From contig NZ_JAAGOW010000001.1 in assembly GCF_010499245.1 (NCBI RefSeq), forward strand, positions 806,001 through 870,000: DNA of 64,000 bases. Reading direction: 5' to 3'. The translations under genes and the position numbers were made by a program. Source of the DNA: Variovorax sp. WS11. Lineage in GTDB: Bacteria > Pseudomonadota > Gammaproteobacteria > Burkholderiales > Burkholderiaceae_C. Numbering within the stretch: the stretch's first letter is position 1; each line of letters opens with the position of its first letter. Shown here in pieces: positions 24,407 through 33,114 of this stretch. The notes under the pieces are model-generated. The model made no database searches, was not told the DNA's origin, and was given only the letters and a program-made list of their open reading frames with translations.

Positions 24407-25426
24407 ATGCAGAAGCGCCACTTGATCCGAAGCATCGCCCCCGCCTTCGCGCTCGCAGCCCTCGCCGCGCTGGGCGCGCCCGCCCTGGCCCAGGATTGGA
24501 AGCCTTCGCGGCCCGTGACCATCATCGTGCCCTGGGCCGCCGGCGGCTCCACGGACCAGGTGACGCGCGTCACCGCCGCGGAGATCGAGAAGACGCTGGG
24601 CCAGAAGGTGGTGATCGTCAACCAGCCCGGCGCCTCGGGCTCGATCGGCAGCAAGAGCGCGCTCGACGCCCCCAAGGACGGCTACACCTGGACGGCCGGC
24701 GCCGCGCAGGACTTAGGCTCCTACGAGACTCTGGGCATGCTCAAGACCAAGATCGCCGACTGGCACCTGTTCCTCAACGTCGCCAACGTGCAGGTCATCG
24801 GCGTCAACGCGTCCGCGCCCTACAAGAGCGCCAAGGACCTGCTGGATGCGATGAAGGCCAAGCCCGGCCAGATCAGCGTCGCCACCGCGGGCGTGACCTC
24901 GGCCGGCCACAACGCGATGGAGCTGATCGCCAAGAGCACCGGCGTCAAGTACCGGCACGTGACCTACGACGGCGGCAACCCGGCCGTGGTGGCCACGGTG
25001 GCGGGCGAGACCGAGGTCACGACCCAGCTTGCGGTGGAGCAGGCCGACATGATCCGCGGCAAGCGCATTCGCCCACTGGCCACGGTGAGCGACAAGGCGC
25101 TGGAGCTGGAAGGCTTCGGCAGCATCGAGCCGCTGTCCAAGACGCTCGACGGTTTCAAGGCCCCGGCCAACTATTTCGGCATCTTCATTCCCAAGGGCGT
25201 GCCCGACGAGGTGGTGAAGACGGTGGAGAAGATCTGGGTCGACAACATCGCCAAGAGCGAGGTGCTGAAGAAGTACGCCACCAGCCGCGGCGCCCTGTTC
25301 GCCCCGCTGCACGGCGCCGAGGCACAGACCGCGGTCACCCCGGCCATCCAGGCCAACGCCTGGCTGCTGTTCGACAGCGGCAAGGCCAAGGTCTCGCCGG
25401 AAACGCTGGGCATCGCGCGGCCGTGA
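24407..25426 (+). CDS. Bug/TctC-family periplasmic substrate-binding protein
   Basis: The second TctC-type binding protein of the cluster, 339 residues. It has a signal peptide (MQKRHLIRSIAPAFALAALAALGAPALAQ) and the mature start DWKPSRPVTIIVPWAAGGSTDQVTRVTAAE. GQKVVIVNQPGASGSIGSKSALDAPKDGYTW carries the two ligand loops. ACAGGAGA lies before the ATG at 24407. Its GTGA overlap with tctB shows it is the binding partner of the TctBA system that follows; the first TctC (18851) may bind a related compound and share the same membrane part. Confidence 0.95.
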   Translation: MQKRHLIRSIAPAFALAALAALGAPALAQDWKPSRPVTIIVPWAAGGSTDQVTRVTAAEIEKTLGQKVVIVNQPGASGSIGSKSALDAPKDGYTWTAGAAQDLGSYETLGMLKTKIADWHLFLNVANVQVIGVNASAPYKSAKDLLDAMKAKPGQISVATAGVTSAGHNAMELIAKSTGVKYRHVTYDGGNPAVVATVAGETEVTTQLAVEQADMIRGKRIRPLATVSDKALELEGFGSIEPLSKTLDGFKAPANYFGIFIPKGVPDEVVKTVEKIWVDNIAKSEVLKKYATSRGALFAPLHGAEAQTAVTPAIQANAWLLFDSGKAKVSPETLGIARP

Positions 25427-25989
25427 CGAGCGCCACCGACGCAGAACGCGCCGCGGCGGAGGCCGAGGCTGCCGCGCAGGCACGCAAGACCTCGCCGCGC
25501 TCGGACCTCTGGCAGTCGCTGGGCTGGATCGCGCTCGGCATCGCGACCACCCTCGGCTCGCTGCGCATGGACCGGCTGGAGAAGCAGGACATCAACCCCT
25601 ACACGGTGCCGGGCCTGCTGCCGGGCCTGCTGGGGGCGGCGATCGTGTTCTTCGGCGCCCTGATGCTCTTTCGCTCCTGGCGCCGGCTCGCCAAGACGCC
25701 CCATGTGCCACACCCGCACACCGCCGCCGACCGCGCCGAGGCCCGGCGCATGTGGACCGTGCTGGCACTGTGCATCGGTTTCGCGGGCGGGCTGGTGGGC
25801 CACGGCCTGCCCTTCTGGGCCGCGGCGGCGGTCTTCGTCACGGTCACCATCGGCCTGCTGCAGTTCGCCGAGCGCAGCGCGAAGAACCAGCGGCTGCGAG
25901 GCCTGGCCTTCGCGCTGGCCGTGGGCCTGGGCGCCGGCATCGTCATCACGCTCGTGTTCCAGGAGTTCTTCCTGGTGCGGCTTCCCTGA
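25423..25989 (+). CDS. tripartite tricarboxylate transporter TctB-family protein
   Basis: A 188-residue small membrane subunit of a TctABC transporter. After a charged N terminus it shows four hydrophobic segments (LWQSLGWIALGIATTLGSL, GLLPGLLGAAIVFFGALMLF, WTVLALCIGFAGGLVGHGLPFWAAAAVFVTVTI, GLAFALAVGLGAGIVITLVFQEFFLV). The start is a GTG overlapping the TGA of tctC (25423-25426), giving coupled translation. The gene before it is the secreted binding protein and the one after is the large permease, the normal order. Confidence 0.92.
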   Translation: MTSATDAERAAAEAEAAAQARKTSPRSDLWQSLGWIALGIATTLGSLRMDRLEKQDINPYTVPGLLPGLLGAAIVFFGALMLFRSWRRLAKTPHVPHPHTAADRAEARRMWTVLALCIGFAGGLVGHGLPFWAAAAVFVTVTIGLLQFAERSAKNQRLRGLAFALAVGLGAGIVITLVFQEFFLVRLP

Positions 25990-26001
25990 GGAGACGACGA
26001 C

Positions 26002-27528
26002 ATGCTCGAAGGCCTTCAGATGCTGGGGCACTCCTACCTCAGCTTCCTGAACTTCTGGTCCATCGTCTACGGGCTGGGCGGCGCGCTGCTGGGCATCCTG
26101 GTGGGCTGCATGCCGGGGCTTTCCGCCACGCTGTGCATCGCGCTCTTGACCACGCTCACCATCAAGATGGCGCCCAACGACGCCATCCTGATCCTGATCT
26201 GCGCCTACGTCGGCACGCTCTACGGCGGCAGCCGCAGCGCGATCCTGCTCAACATCCCGGGCACGGCGGCCAACGCCGCCTCCTGCGCCGACGGCTATGC
26301 GCTGGCGCGCAAGGGCGAGGCTGGGCGCGCCATCGGCATCGCGACCTCGGGCGCCTTCACCGGCACGCTGTTCGGCGTGCTGTGCCTGGCGATGTTCACG
26401 CCGGCGCTGGCCGAGATTGCGCTGTCCTTCGGCGCCTTCGAATTCTTCTGGCTCGCGCTCTTCGGCGTGGCGATGTCGGGCAGCATCGTGGGCAACGACC
26501 CGATCAAGGGCTGGCTCATGGGCTGCCTGGGCCTGCTGGTCGCGCAGATCGGCCAGGAAGGCCTCTATGCCTACGACCGCTTCACCTTCGGCTGGGACGA
26601 ACTCTCGGGCGGCATCGCACTGATCCCGGCGCTGATCGGCGCCTTCGGCTTCGCAGAGGTGCTGACCTCGCTTGCCGACCCGATCGAGCGCAAGATCGTC
26701 GAGATGAAGGACTCGGTGCTTCCGCGCTTCCGCGAGGTGTTCCAGTACTGGCGCACCGTGCTGCGCTCCGGCGTGATCGGCGTGGTGACCGGCATCCTGC
26801 CCGGCATCGGCGAGGACTCGGGCGCGTGGATGTCCTATGCCGCCGCGAAGTCGGTGAGCCCCGAGCGCGAGCAGTTCGGCAAGGGCTCGATCGACGGCCT
26901 GATGGCGGCCGAGACCGGCGACATGTCGGCCATTCCCGGCGGCATCATCCCGGCGCTGGCGCTCGGCATTCCCGGTTCGGCGCCGGCCGCGGTGCTGATG
27001 GCGGCGATGATCATCCATGGCATCCAGCCCGGCCCCATGCTGATGATCAAGACGCCGCAGTTCGTCTACGACGTGGTGGCGATGACCACGCTGGCCACCT
27101 TCAGCATCCTGATCTTCGGCCTGTTCCTGGTGCGCCCGCTGCTGCACGTGCTGCGGGTGCGGCGCACGGTGCTGATGCCGGTGATCTTCGTGCTGTGCAC
27201 GGTGGGTGCGTTCGCCATCGCCTCGCGGCTGTTCGACGTCTATTGCATGCTGGCGATCGGCATCGGCGCCTTCTTCCTGCGCCGCCGCGGCTACGAGATG
27301 GCGCCCTTCGTGCTGGGGCTGGTGCTGGGCGAGCTGCTGGACAAGAGCCTGCGCCGCGGGCTGGTGCTGTCCGACGGCAGCATCGCGCCCTTCTTCACGA
27401 GGCCGATCTGCGCGGCGCTGGCGGCGGTCACCATCCTGACGATGCTGATGTACATCCCGGCGGTGAACGTGCGCATCCGCCGGGCCTGGGGCGGCGCGAA
27501 GCGCTTCGTGTTGCGCCGCAGCGCCTGA
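26002..27528 (+). CDS. tripartite tricarboxylate transporter permease TctA
   Basis: A 508-residue large membrane subunit with about twelve hydrophobic segments, which moves the substrate across the inner membrane using an ion gradient. Family blocks are GILVGCMPGLSATLCIALLTTLT, YGGSRSAILLNIPGTAANAASCADGYALARKGEAGRA, TGILPGIGEDSGAWMSYAAAK and the second-half repeat GDMSAIPGGIIPALALGIPGSAPAAVLMAA. The paired GIPG/NIPGTA motifs mark the two pseudo-repeats. It follows TctB by 12 bases. The substrate probably is what the surrounding enzymes degrade. Confidence 0.96.
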   Translation: MLEGLQMLGHSYLSFLNFWSIVYGLGGALLGILVGCMPGLSATLCIALLTTLTIKMAPNDAILILICAYVGTLYGGSRSAILLNIPGTAANAASCADGYALARKGEAGRAIGIATSGAFTGTLFGVLCLAMFTPALAEIALSFGAFEFFWLALFGVAMSGSIVGNDPIKGWLMGCLGLLVAQIGQEGLYAYDRFTFGWDELSGGIALIPALIGAFGFAEVLTSLADPIERKIVEMKDSVLPRFREVFQYWRTVLRSGVIGVVTGILPGIGEDSGAWMSYAAAKSVSPEREQFGKGSIDGLMAAETGDMSAIPGGIIPALALGIPGSAPAAVLMAAMIIHGIQPGPMLMIKTPQFVYDVVAMTTLATFSILIFGLFLVRPLLHVLRVRRTVLMPVIFVLCTVGAFAIASRLFDVYCMLAIGIGAFFLRRRGYEMAPFVLGLVLGELLDKSLRRGLVLSDGSIAPFFTRPICAALAAVTILTMLMYIPAVNVRIRRAWGGAKRFVLRRSA

Positions 27529-27540
27529 GGATTGAAGCCC

Positions 27541-28389
27541 ATGAAGTTCGCGCTCTGCAACGAGGTGCTGAAGGAGCAGTCCTTCGCCGAGCAATGCCGG
27601 GTCGCGGCGGCGCTCGGCTATGACGGGCTGGAGGTCGCACCTTTCACGCTGGCCGCCGACCCCATGGCCATCGACGATGCGCAGGCACGCGCCTTCGGCC
27701 GCATGGCACTTGACCACGGCGTCGAGATCAGCGGCCTGCACTGGCTGCTGGTGGCGCCGGCCGGCCTCTCGATCGTGAGCGCCGACGCGGCCCTGCGCCA
27801 ACGCAGCACGGCGGTGATGCAGCGCCTTGTCGAGCTCTGCGCGCTGATGGGCGGGCGCTACCTGGTTCACGGCTCGCCGAAGCAGCGCTCGGTGCCGCCG
27901 GGCGAGACCCGCGCAGCAGCGCTGGAACGCGCGCGCGAATGCCTGGCCGCCGCCGCGCGGTCCGCGGAGCAATGCGGCGTGGCGTACTGCATCGAGCCGC
28001 TGTCCACCGCCGAGACGGACCTCGTCAACACGGTGGCCGAGGCGGTCGATCTGGTGCAGGCCATCGGCTCGCCGGCCCTCAGGACCATGATCGACTGCAG
28101 TGCCGCGGGACAGATGGAGCGCGAGGACGTCCCAGCGATGATGCGCCGCTGGATGCCCACCGGGCAGATCGCCCATGTGCAGGTCAACGATCCGAACCGC
28201 CGCGGCCCGGGCCAGGGCGCGATGCGCTTCGCGCCCATCCTGGCAGCGCTGCGCGAGATGCAGGCTGCGGGGCACTACCAGGGCATCGTGGCGGTGGAGC
28301 CCTTCGACTATGTGCCCGACGGCATGGGCTCGGCGGCACGCGCCATCGGCTACCTGCGCGGACTCGAGGAGGCGGCAGAACATGACTGA
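27541..28389 (+). CDS. sugar phosphate isomerase/epimerase (xylose-isomerase-like TIM barrel)
   Basis: A 282-residue protein of the AP-endonuclease-2/xylose-isomerase-like TIM-barrel group. Expected metal-binding residues can be seen along the strands: CIEPLSTAETDLVNT (Glu), MIDCSAAGQ (Asp), IAHVQVNDPNRRGPGQG (His, Asp) and IVAVEPFD (Glu). Such enzymes isomerise or epimerise sugars and oxo-sugars, or act as lyases. I start at ATG 27541 rather than the TTG nine bases earlier. The stop overlaps the next gene by eight bases. The cluster has a second member of this family at 29840. Confidence 0.9.
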   Translation: MKFALCNEVLKEQSFAEQCRVAAALGYDGLEVAPFTLAADPMAIDDAQARAFGRMALDHGVEISGLHWLLVAPAGLSIVSADAALRQRSTAVMQRLVELCALMGGRYLVHGSPKQRSVPPGETRAAALERARECLAAAARSAEQCGVAYCIEPLSTAETDLVNTVAEAVDLVQAIGSPALRTMIDCSAAGQMEREDVPAMMRRWMPTGQIAHVQVNDPNRRGPGQGAMRFAPILAALREMQAAGHYQGIVAVEPFDYVPDGMGSAARAIGYLRGLEEAAEHD

Positions 28390-29806
28390 GGCACCCCGCT
28401 TCGCCATTCGCGAGATCGCCCTCTTCGAGCGCCCGGTGGTGCTGCGCCTGCCCTTCCGCTTCGGCGTGGTCACGCTGACCGAATGCCCGCAGGCTTTCGC
28501 GCGCGCTCGCATCGAGTTCGCCGACGGGTCGAGCGCCTGGGGCGCCGCTGCCGAGCTGATGGCGCCGAAGTGGTTCGACAAGAATCTCGCGCTCAGCAAC
28601 GAGGACAACTTCGATCAATTGCGCCGTGTGACCGCGCTCGCGCGCGAGGCCTACCTGGGCGACGCGACGCCCGCGACCGCCTTCAGCCACTTCGCGCGGC
28701 ACCACGATGCGCATCGCACAGCCGCCGAAGGGCTGGGCTTCAATCCTCTGCTTGCAAGCTACGGGCCGGCACTGCTCGACCGGGCGGTGCTCGATGCGTT
28801 GTGCCGCGCCTTGCAGATCTCCTTCTACGCGGCCGTGCGCGGCAACGCCGCCGGCATCGGAGCGGCACGGACCGAGTTCGACGGGTTGGACATGGACGCC
28901 TTCCTGGCGAGCCTGGCCCCCGCCGGAAGCATCGAGGCACGCCACACCGTCGGCATGCTCGATGCGATCACTGCGGCGGACCTGAAGGAGCCCGTGGCCG
29001 ACGGCCTGCCGGAAACGCTCGAGGAGGTGGTGCGTGTCTACGGCCACCGCTACTTCAAGCTCAAGGTGGGCGGCGACATCGCGGCCGACCTGGCGCGCCT
29101 CGGCGCCATCGAGACGGTGCTCGACGACATGGGCGGCCCCTACTTCGTCTCGCTCGATGGCAACGAACAGTACGCCGACGCGGCCGGCATCGCCGAGTTG
29201 ATGGCGCGCATGCGCGAGACGCCCGCGCTCGCGCGCCTGTACGCCTCGATTCTCTTCATCGAGCAGCCGATCTCGCGCAAGCTGGCGCTGGAGTGCGACC
29301 TGCGCGACGTGCGCAGCGCCAGCATCGGCAAGCCGGTGATCATCGACGAGTCCGATGGCGAGCTCGACACCTTCGTGCAGGCCAGGGCGCGCGGCTATGC
29401 CGGCGTTTCCTCGAAGACCTGCAAGGGCTTCTACAAGTCGCTGCTCAACGCGGCACGCTGCGCGGCATGGAACGCCGAGCAGTCGCAGCTGCGCTACTTC
29501 ATGTCGGGTGAAGACCTGACCACGCAGGCCGGCCTCGCGGTTCAACAGGACCTGGCCTTGGTCGACCTGCTGGGCATCACCCATGTGGAGCGCAACGGCC
29601 ACCACTACGTGAATGGCATGGCCGCGCTGCCGGCCGCGGAGCAGCGAAGCTTCCTCGACGCGCATGGCGACCTCTACGAGCGCTCTCACGGCGCGGTGCG
29701 CCTGCGCATCCGGGACGGCCGCATCCGCCTGAGTTCGCTGGATTGCGCCGGCTTCGCAAGTGCGGCGATGCCCGACTTCGAAGCCATGGCGCCGCTTGCC
29801 GGTTGA
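28382..29806 (+). CDS. enolase-superfamily protein (mandelate racemase/muconate lactonizing type)
   Basis: A 474-residue enolase-superfamily protein. The C-terminal barrel shows the usual pattern: KLK at 226-228, metal-ligand candidates Asp259 (SLDGNEQY), Glu294 (FIEQP) and Asp322/Glu323 (IIDESD), and a second Lys at 345/348 (SSKTCKGF). These enzymes remove a proton next to a carboxylate and often dehydrate sugar acids to 2-oxo-3-deoxy acids. It is longer than typical members (about 370-400) because of an N-terminal region. It overlaps the preceding isomerase-like gene by eight bases, so they are co-translated. The true substrate is unknown. Confidence 0.9.
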   Translation: MTEAPRFAIREIALFERPVVLRLPFRFGVVTLTECPQAFARARIEFADGSSAWGAAAELMAPKWFDKNLALSNEDNFDQLRRVTALAREAYLGDATPATAFSHFARHHDAHRTAAEGLGFNPLLASYGPALLDRAVLDALCRALQISFYAAVRGNAAGIGAARTEFDGLDMDAFLASLAPAGSIEARHTVGMLDAITAADLKEPVADGLPETLEEVVRVYGHRYFKLKVGGDIAADLARLGAIETVLDDMGGPYFVSLDGNEQYADAAGIAELMARMRETPALARLYASILFIEQPISRKLALECDLRDVRSASIGKPVIIDESDGELDTFVQARARGYAGVSSKTCKGFYKSLLNAARCAAWNAEQSQLRYFMSGEDLTTQAGLAVQQDLALVDLLGITHVERNGHHYVNGMAALPAAEQRSFLDAHGDLYERSHGAVRLRIRDGRIRLSSLDCAGFASAAMPDFEAMAPLAG

Positions 29807-29839
29807 GCTTTTCCTCTTTCCCCTCCTCTCCTTTTTCTC

Positions 29840-30718
29840 ATGCGCGATTTCTCCCAAGACCACGAGTGGCTCTCCCTCAACACCGCCACCATTCGCAAGC
29901 AGCTCGGCGCCGAAGTGCCGCTCGACCGCATCATCGACCAGTGCGCCGCACTCGGCATCCGTGCCATCAGCCCGTGGCGCGACCAGGTCCACGCGGTGGG
30001 CATCGAGCGAATCGCCAAGCAGCTGCGCGCGCACGGCATGGGCCTCTCGGGCTACTGCCGCGGCGGCTTCTTCCCCGCGCCCGATGCCGCCGGCCTGAAG
30101 GCCGCGCTGGAGGACAACCGCCGCGCCATCGACGAGGCGAAGGCGCTCGATGCGCCCTGCGTGGTGCTGGTGGTGGGCGCCCTGCCCGGCGCGCTCGAGG
30201 GCAAGGCGCATTACAAGGACATCGCCCGCGCGCGCGGCGAGGTGCGCGACGGCATCGCGGCATCTCTCGAGTACGCGCGCGAAGTCGGCATGCCGCTCGC
30301 GATCGAGCCCCTGCATCCCATGCAGGCGGCCGAGCGCGCCTGCATCAACACGCTGGAGCAGGCGCTGAACCTGTGCGACGCGCTCGACCCCGAGCGCTCG
30401 GGCATGCTCGGCGTCGCGCTCGACATCTATCACGTCTGGTGGGACCCGAAGCTCGAGCAGCAGATCGAGCGCGCAGGCCGGGAGCGCCTGTTGGCCTACC
30501 ACGTGTGCGACTGGCTCACGCCCACGCGCGACCTGCTGAACGACCGCGGCATGATGGGCGACGGCGTGGTCGAGCTGCGCAAGATTCGCGGATGGGTCGA
30601 GGCCGCGGGCTTCGTTGGCTTCAGCGAGGTCGAGATCTTCTCGGCGCTGGACTGGTGGCAGCGGCCGGGCGAGGAGACACTGGCCACCTGCATCGAGCGC
30701 CATCGCAGCGTGGTCTGA
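29840..30718 (+). CDS. sugar phosphate isomerase/epimerase (xylose-isomerase-like TIM barrel)
   Basis: The second xylose-isomerase-like protein of the cluster, 292 residues. Landmarks are LAIEPLHPMQAAERACINT (Glu), GVALDIYHVWWDP (Asp, His) and LLAYHVCDWLTPTRDLLNDRGMMGDGVVE (His, Asp), then GFSEVEIFS (Glu), consistent with the metal site of this fold. The pattern ending in NDRGMMGDGVV resembles proteins annotated near inositol or 3-oxo-sugar catabolism. It differs clearly from the copy at 27541, so the two should do different steps. It closes the cluster; the next gene is an unrelated DNA-repair-like gene. Confidence 0.9.
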   Translation: MRDFSQDHEWLSLNTATIRKQLGAEVPLDRIIDQCAALGIRAISPWRDQVHAVGIERIAKQLRAHGMGLSGYCRGGFFPAPDAAGLKAALEDNRRAIDEAKALDAPCVVLVVGALPGALEGKAHYKDIARARGEVRDGIAASLEYAREVGMPLAIEPLHPMQAAERACINTLEQALNLCDALDPERSGMLGVALDIYHVWWDPKLEQQIERAGRERLLAYHVCDWLTPTRDLLNDRGMMGDGVVELRKIRGWVEAAGFVGFSEVEIFSALDWWQRPGEETLATCIERHRSVV

Positions 30719-30764
30719 AGAATCCAGCGCGCACGCGGCCGCCGGCTGTGCTGCAATTCGCCGC

Positions 30765-31865
30765 ATGGCTGAGCCGACCCTCGACGACCTGCGCCGCTAC
30801 GCCGTCGCACGCACCCTCTTCAAGGCCACGACCTTGCCGGGCGCGATCCGGCGCCTGGGCTTCGTGCAGGCCGATCCCATCCGTGCGCCGGCGCGGGCGC
30901 AGGACCTGACCCTGCGCCACCGCGTGAAGGACTACCACGCAGGGGATCTCGAGCGCCGCTACGCCAGGCTGGCGATCGAGGAAGACTGCCTCGTCAACTA
31001 CGGATTCCTGCCGCGCGAGCACCTCGCCTTGATGCACCCGCGCGAAGCCAAGCGCGCCTGGGACGCCGAAACCCAGCGCAAGGCGGCCGAAGTGCTGGCC
31101 TTCGTGCACGAACACGGGCGGGTGCATCCGCGCCAGGTCGAGGCGCATTTCGCGCATGGACGGGTTACCAACTACTGGGGCGGCTCGAGCAACGCCACCA
31201 CGCATCTGCTCGACGACATGCACTACCGCGGCATGCTGCGCGTGGCACGGCGCGACAGCGGCACGCGCATCTACGAGGCGGTGGCCCACGCGCCCTGCGA
31301 CGACAGCCCGGCCGGCCGCGCGCAGCGCGCCGCGGCGCTCGTCGAGCTGGTGCTGCGCAAGTACGCGCCGCTGCCGGCTTCGAGCCTGACCTATCTCGTG
31401 CGCCTTTTGAGCTACGGGGCACCGCATCTCGGGCCGCAGATGCAGGCAGCCTTGCAAAAAGCGCGCGAGCAGTTCCCCAGCAGCCGCATCGAGGGCACGA
31501 CCTGGTACTGGCCGGCTGAGGAGAACCCCGCCTCCCGCCGCCACGCGCCGGACGATGCGGTGCGCCTGCTCGCGCCCTTCGACCCCGTGGTGTGGGACCG
31601 CCGGCGCTTCGAGCTGCTCTGGGGCTGGCGCTACACCTTCGAGGCCTATGTGCCCGCGCCGAAGCGCCGGCTCGGCTACTACGCCCTGCCCCTGCTGTGG
31701 CACGACCGCGTGATCGGCTGGGCCAATGTGTCGGCGCGCGATGGCCTGCTGCAACCGGTCTTTGGCTATGCTGGCAGGAAGCCGCGCGACGCGGCCTTTC
31801 GCGCGGCGCTGGATGACGAGCTGGAGCGCATGACGCGCTTCCTCAGCGGCCCCGCCGGAGGATGA
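30765..31865 (+). CDS. YcaQ/AlkX-like winged-helix DNA glycosylase family protein
   Basis: A 366-residue protein of the winged-helix family that includes the interstrand-crosslink glycosylase YcaQ of E. coli. The catalytic-type QxD motif is present as Gln35-Ala-Asp37 (LGFVQADPIRAPARAQDL). EDCLVNYGFLPREHLALMHPR, HGRVTNYWGGSSNATTHLLDDMHYRGMLRV and LLAPFDPVVWDRRRFELLWGWRYTFEAYVP are typical of the family. It would act on bulky or crosslinked DNA bases. ATG 30765 gives the expected start; an in-frame extension runs into the previous gene and is rejected. It is not obviously related to the catabolic cluster. Confidence 0.9.
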   Translation: MAEPTLDDLRRYAVARTLFKATTLPGAIRRLGFVQADPIRAPARAQDLTLRHRVKDYHAGDLERRYARLAIEEDCLVNYGFLPREHLALMHPREAKRAWDAETQRKAAEVLAFVHEHGRVHPRQVEAHFAHGRVTNYWGGSSNATTHLLDDMHYRGMLRVARRDSGTRIYEAVAHAPCDDSPAGRAQRAAALVELVLRKYAPLPASSLTYLVRLLSYGAPHLGPQMQAALQKAREQFPSSRIEGTTWYWPAEENPASRRHAPDDAVRLLAPFDPVVWDRRRFELLWGWRYTFEAYVPAPKRRLGYYALPLLWHDRVIGWANVSARDGLLQPVFGYAGRKPRDAAFRAALDDELERMTRFLSGPAGG

Positions 31866-31874
31866 AGGCGGCTC

Positions 31875-32225
31875 TCAAGCCTCGACGGCCAGCTTCAGCT
31901 TCATGAGCGCGTGATCCCACTGCTGCGCGATCGCGTCGAGCGAGCGCCGGCCTTCCTCCAGCCTCGCCGGCTCGAATTCCCACAGGCGTTCGCGCCCGAC
32001 CTTCACATCGCGCACCAGGCCGGCATCGGCCAGCACTTGCAGGTGCTTGGTGACGGCTTGGCGCGTGATGTCGGTGCCGGCGGTGAGCTGCGCAATCGAC
32101 AGCGTGCCGCCGGCGCAGAGCACGGCGACCAGGCGCAGCCGGGTCTCGTCGCCCAGGGCCGCGAAGATCGACGCGGAGCTGCGCAGCGCCGCCTTCTTGA
32201 GCGGCGCGCTAGGCCGTGTCGACAT
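31875..32225 (-). CDS. ArsR-family helix-turn-helix regulator
   Basis: A 116-residue winged-helix regulator (FAALGDETRLRLVAVLCAGGTLSIAQLTAGTDITRQAVTKHLQVLADAGLVRDVKVGRERLWEFEP). It lacks the metal-binding cysteines of ArsR/SmtB sensors, and its C terminus resembles the SoxR/YczG-like group often paired with SRPBCC proteins. Its start lies within the last 17 bases of the SRPBCC gene, so the two are translated together. Target unknown, likely its own operon. Confidence 0.92.
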   Translation of the reverse strand: MSTRPSAPLKKAALRSSASIFAALGDETRLRLVAVLCAGGTLSIAQLTAGTDITRQAVTKHLQVLADAGLVRDVKVGRERLWEFEPARLEEGRRSLDAIAQQWDHALMKLKLAVEA

Positions 32226-32670
32226 GCTTCTCGATGTTCTTCATCTGCTCGTCCCAGCCGCCGCTGTTCATGCGGAAGGCCTCCAGGCGGCGCTCGGGCG
32301 GAATCTGGTCGAAGCCGGATTCGACAAGGGTCAGCAGGGTGCCGCCCTCGGCCTCCGCCAGCTCGAAGACCACCAGCGTGGTGGGCTCCCTCGAATAGTC
32401 GACCGCCGGATCGATGGCCGCCGGATGCCAGCGCATGCTCAGCAGGCGCTCCGGCTCCATGCGCTCGACCAGAACGTCGAACAGCAAATGCTCGTAGCCC
32501 GGATAGGTGATGTACCCCTGCACGCGCTGGCCGGCGACGAAGGCCTTGCCTTCCAGAGCCACGCCGAACCAGTTGCCGAATTCCTCGGCATTCGACAGCG
32601 CGCGCCAGACGCGCGAGCGCGGGGCCTTGAGCAGGATCTTTCTCTCGATGCGGTCCGTGGATGCGTTCAT
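32209..32670 (-). CDS. SRPBCC (AHSA1-like) domain protein
   Basis: A 153-residue START/SRPBCC-fold protein of the AHSA1 group: ERKILLKAPRSRVWRALSNAEEFGNWFGVALEG at the front, LSMRWHPAAID in the middle and GGTLLTLVESGFDQIPPERRLEAFRMNSGGWDEQMKNIEKHV at the end. These proteins form a deep pocket for a hydrophobic ligand; the ligand here is unknown. ATG 32670 is chosen because AGGAGG lies six bases upstream. It is the first gene of a two-gene operon with the ArsR-type regulator, a pairing common in bacteria though usually with the regulator first. Confidence 0.9.
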   Translation of the reverse strand: MNASTDRIERKILLKAPRSRVWRALSNAEEFGNWFGVALEGKAFVAGQRVQGYITYPGYEHLLFDVLVERMEPERLLSMRWHPAAIDPAVDYSREPTTLVVFELAEAEGGTLLTLVESGFDQIPPERRLEAFRMNSGGWDEQMKNIEKHVDTA

Positions 32671-32850
32671 ATGCAACCTCCTGGATGCATATTAGGGCGC
32701 GCTGGCGAGAAGCGCAACCGCTTCATTGCATGATTGCCGCCGATGGCCAAAGCCCCGCGCACGGCGAGGTCTGCCGCCCACGCGACAACGCGCGCGCCGC
32801 GGCGCTCCTAGAATCGCCGGGCCGTTGCGCGATAGCGCGGCGGCAAAGCG

Positions 32851-33023
32851 TTCTCAGGGCGGGGTGACATTCCCCACCGGCGGTGATGGCGACCTGTTCG
32901 CACGAGCCCGCGAGCGCCCGCGGCGCGCCATGCGCCGCGGGGTCAGCAGACCTGGTGAGATCCCGGGGCCGACGGTTCAGGGCTTTTGACGAAGCCCCAC
33001 AGTCCGGATGAAAGAGAGCGCGG
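32851..33023 (+). ncRNA. FMN riboswitch (RFN element)
   Basis: The conserved blocks of the flavin mononucleotide aptamer are all present in order: TCAGGGCGGGGTG at 32853-32865, CCCCACCGGCGGT, GAGCCCGCGAGCG, GGTCAGCAGACCTGGTGAGA and CCGACGGTTCAGG, closing with AGTCCGGATGAAAGAGAGCG. A TAGAAT hexamer at 32809-32814 could be the promoter -10. The riboswitch ends 91 bases before ribH, which it should turn down when FMN is plentiful. The long gap and the lack of a strong terminator suggest control of translation or Rho-dependent control. Confidence 0.95.
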
Positions 33024-33114
33024 TCCCGTGGCCGGGCAGGCGCGTTCGTACGCGCTTGTTCGCTTCGGGCTCGTGCGCCCTGATTCAGGCAACCCTTCCT
33101 CAAAAAGGCAAACC

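Noticed and set aside
25171..28608. 1145-codon open frame on the minus strand opposite the TctC/TctB/TctA genes
   Set aside because: Low-complexity Arg/Gln/His/Ala composition and full antisense position to clear transporter genes mark it as a shadow.
28184..30766. 860-codon open frame on the minus strand opposite the enolase and isomerase genes
   Set aside because: Antisense to two recognised genes, with no domain or signal seen.
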